Below, piece after piece: positions 62,250 through 64,000 of a stretch of DNA of 64,000 bases. A program made the translations under genes and the position numbers. The number at the start of each line of letters is the position of its first letter. Positions within the stretch are counted from its first letter, which is position 1. The notes under the pieces were generated by a model. The model was not told the origin of the DNA, ran no database searches, and was given only the letters and a program-made list of their open reading frames with translations. This DNA comes from an uncultured Alistipes sp. (GTDB taxonomy: Bacteria > Bacteroidota > Bacteroidia > Bacteroidales > Rikenellaceae). The stretch lies in NCBI GenBank assembly GCA_947591475.1, contig CANQDE010000002.1, forward strand, positions 310,001-374,000, in the 5' to 3' direction.

Positions 62250-64000
62250 TCAGCGAAAAACGGATGGCCGGACGAACTTGCGGCGCAGCAGACGGATCAA
62301 TTCGCCGACGAATGCGAACAGTGAAGTCGACCCGACGACGATCGCCCAGTCGCGAACCGACAAAGGTTCCGTGCGGAAAATCGCGCCGCCCGTCTCGACG
62401 ATGAACCATTGCCCCACAGCGATGGAGGCCAAGATGAGAAAAAATTCGCGACAGCCCCGAAAATCGGCGAATACCGACCGATGCAGTTCGAACGCCCGCG
62501 CGTTGAACATGTTCCAGAACTGGAGAAAGACGAACGTGGTGAAAAACAGGGTCAGATGACGGATGTTCAAGTCGTCCGCACGGCTCGTCCACGCAAAGAG
62601 CATTCCCAGCAGAACGGCGATCATTCCGGTCGCGCAGGTGAAAATCGTCCGGGTCATGGCCGGCGTGATGATGAATTCGTTGCGCGGGCGGGGACGGTCG
62701 AGCATGACGCGCGGATCCGGCGGCAGCGAGGCCATCGCCATCGCCGCGAAGGTGTCCATGATGATATTGACCCACAGAATCTGCACGACCGTGAGCGGCA
62801 TGTCGGTGCCGAACACGGCGCCCACGAAGCAGACGACAATGGCCACGACGTTGATAGTCAGTTGGAAAAGGACGAACCGCTGGATGTTGCGGTAAAGCGA
62901 ACGGCCCCACAGAATGGCGGTCGCGATGGACGAAAACGAATCGTCGAGCAGCGTGATGTCCGATGCTTCTTTGGCCACCGAGGTGCCTGAGCCCATCGAC
63001 AGTCCCACGTCGGCGAAATTCAGCGCCGGAGCATCGTTCGTGCCGTCGCCCGTAACGGCCACCACCTCGCCGCATCGTTGCAGCAGACGAACCAACCGCT
63101 GCTTGTCGAGCGGACGGGCCCGCGCAAGGATTTTCAGCCGGCCCACCCGTTCGAGCAGTTCTTCGTCGCTCGCCGCGGCGAACTCCGTGCCGGTCATCCG
63201 TTGGCGGTCGTCGTCTGCGGCGTCATCCCACAACCCGATGCGTCGGGCGATCTCCGTAGCGGTGGCGGGCGTGTCGCCCGTAACGATTTTTACGTCGATG
63301 CCGGCATCCAGACAACGGCGGACGGCTGCCGGAACCTCCTCGCGCACAGGGTCGGAGATGGCTGCAATCGCGGCGAAATGCAATCCGCCTTGCGCAATCG
63401 CTTCGGCACAATCCGGCGCCTGCGTCTCGCACCAAGCGAAGCCCAGCGTACGCATGGCATGACGTTGCAGGTCGGCCAGTCGGGCGGCGATCTCCTCGTC
63501 CCGGCCGTCCGGTTCGCACATCGTCCGCACAATCTCCGGAGCCCCCTTCACGCACAACAGCCGACGTCCGGAAAGGCCGCTTTCGAGGAGCGTCGCCATG
63601 TATTTCCGTTCGGCCGAAAAGGTCTGCCGGTCGATGATGCGGGCCCCGTGCCGCAAAGCTTCGTAATCCATTCCTTCGGCCTGCAACCAAGTCAACAGCG
63701 CGCCTTCGGTCGGGTTGCCGAGCGCCGTGCCCGAAGCGTCGAGAAAGGCGGTCGTGTTGGCGGCGACCGTTTCGGCGAAATCGGCCGTCGGAAGATCGTC
63801 GTAACGAATCAACTGCTGCACGGTCATCCGGTTGCGGGTCAGCGTACCGGTCTTGTCGGTGCAGATGACCGTAACGGCGCCCATCGTCTCGCAGGCGTGC
63901 ATCTTGCGCACGAGGTTGTTCGTGCGCAGCATCTTCCGCATGGAGATGGCCAGCGAAAGGGTAATGCTCATCGGCAGTCCCTCGGGTACGGCCATCACAA
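62250..64000 (-). CDS. P-type calcium-type ATPase, N-terminus beyond window
   Basis: 583 residues visible; the first ~300 lie right of the window. In order: MAVPEGLPMSITLSLA (M4 with the PEGLP motif), phosphorylation site DKTGTLTRNR, nucleotide-binding KGAPE, TGDTPATATEIA and GDGTNDAPALNFADVGLSMGSG, then about six C-terminal helices. The PEGLP motif and overall layout match plasma-membrane type (IIB) Ca2+ ATPases. The ion is inferred, not shown. It lies 113 bp upstream of hsp20 on the same strand. Confidence 0.9.
   Translation of the reverse strand, partial: VMAVPEGLPMSITLSLAISMRKMLRTNNLVRKMHACETMGAVTVICTDKTGTLTRNRMTVQQLIRYDDLPTADFAETVAANTTAFLDASGTALGNPTEGALLTWLQAEGMDYEALRHGARIIDRQTFSAERKYMATLLESGLSGRRLLCVKGAPEIVRTMCEPDGRDEEIAARLADLQRHAMRTLGFAWCETQAPDCAEAIAQGGLHFAAIAAISDPVREEVPAAVRRCLDAGIDVKIVTGDTPATATEIARRIGLWDDAADDDRQRMTGTEFAAASDEELLERVGRLKILARARPLDKQRLVRLLQRCGEVVAVTGDGTNDAPALNFADVGLSMGSGTSVAKEASDITLLDDSFSSIATAILWGRSLYRNIQRFVLFQLTINVVAIVVCFVGAVFGTDMPLTVVQILWVNIIMDTFAAMAMASLPPDPRVMLDRPRPRNEFIITPAMTRTIFTCATGMIAVLLGMLFAWTSRADDLNIRHLTLFFTTFVFLQFWNMFNARAFELHRSVFADFRGCREFFLILASIAVGQWFIVETGGAIFRTEPLSVRDWAIVVGSTSLFAFVGELIRLLRRKFVRPSVFR

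Overview
The window looks like a chromosome segment of a high-GC gut Bacteroidales, most likely Alistipes or another Rikenellaceae. The reasons are Bacteroidetes-type promoters (TAnnTTTG -7 boxes, almost no Shine-Dalgarno sites), lineage-typical proteins (DUF4271, DUF3467, a PepSY-like protein, LytS/LytR pairs, the Bacteroidetes form of Tgt, RteC, IntDOT-like integrases) and a GC-rich core. The genus is inference.

Layout. 1-4700: ribH (cut by the window edge), a membrane TPR protein, recG and a DUF3108 protein. 4900-14500: a gene set for pectin-type glycans. A secreted beta-propeller/DUF362 fusion is divergent from a plus-strand run of an oligogalacturonate-lyase-like protein (PL22), a GH35-like lipoprotein, a CBM9-like/PKD protein, a GH105 hydrolase and a GH28 enzyme. 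There is no SusC/SusD pair or regulator in view. 14860-17780: a membrane polyferredoxin coupled to a Tat-exported aldo/keto reductase. 17788-26360: a long minus-strand housekeeping block (LysE, cmk, ispH, a small membrane protein, S41 protease, histidine kinase, DUF4271, hemD, rnpA, yidD). 26500-41280: DUF3467, a patatin-BamA-like protein with a small partner, tgt, gpsA, pgi, a MATE exporter, a ClpC-type ATPase, a phosphodiesterase and rarA.

41330-50700 is an accessory island. It has two tandem IntDOT-like integrases, a RhuM-like protein, an AT-rich three-gene operon (sce7726 nuclease-like, sce7725, RES-domain NAD+-consuming protein), a ~300-bp inverted repeat, an 8-bp-period repeat array, an oriT-like hairpin region, a frame-disrupted mobC, rteC and an N-terminally cut MmcQ/YjbR gene. 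It reads as the remnant of a mobilizable element whose cargo is a candidate anti-phage system.

50650-58160: a LytS/LytR two-component pair divergent from a complete RND tripartite efflux operon. 58290-62140: a PepSY-like protein, an NTF2-like protein, a radical SAM protein, an AraC regulator and Hsp20. 62250 to the end: a P-type calcium-type ATPase cut by the window edge.

Two interspersed repeat families lie in many intergenic gaps. Family A (about 70 bp) carries TATCTTTG promoter boxes and repeatedly sits immediately upstream of start codons (recG, polyferredoxin, gpsA, MATE, the 30.1-kb operon, a structured-RNA candidate). Several of these genes would have nearly leaderless mRNAs. Family B (GC-rich palindromes) often lies directly behind family A, giving a B-A-gene order.
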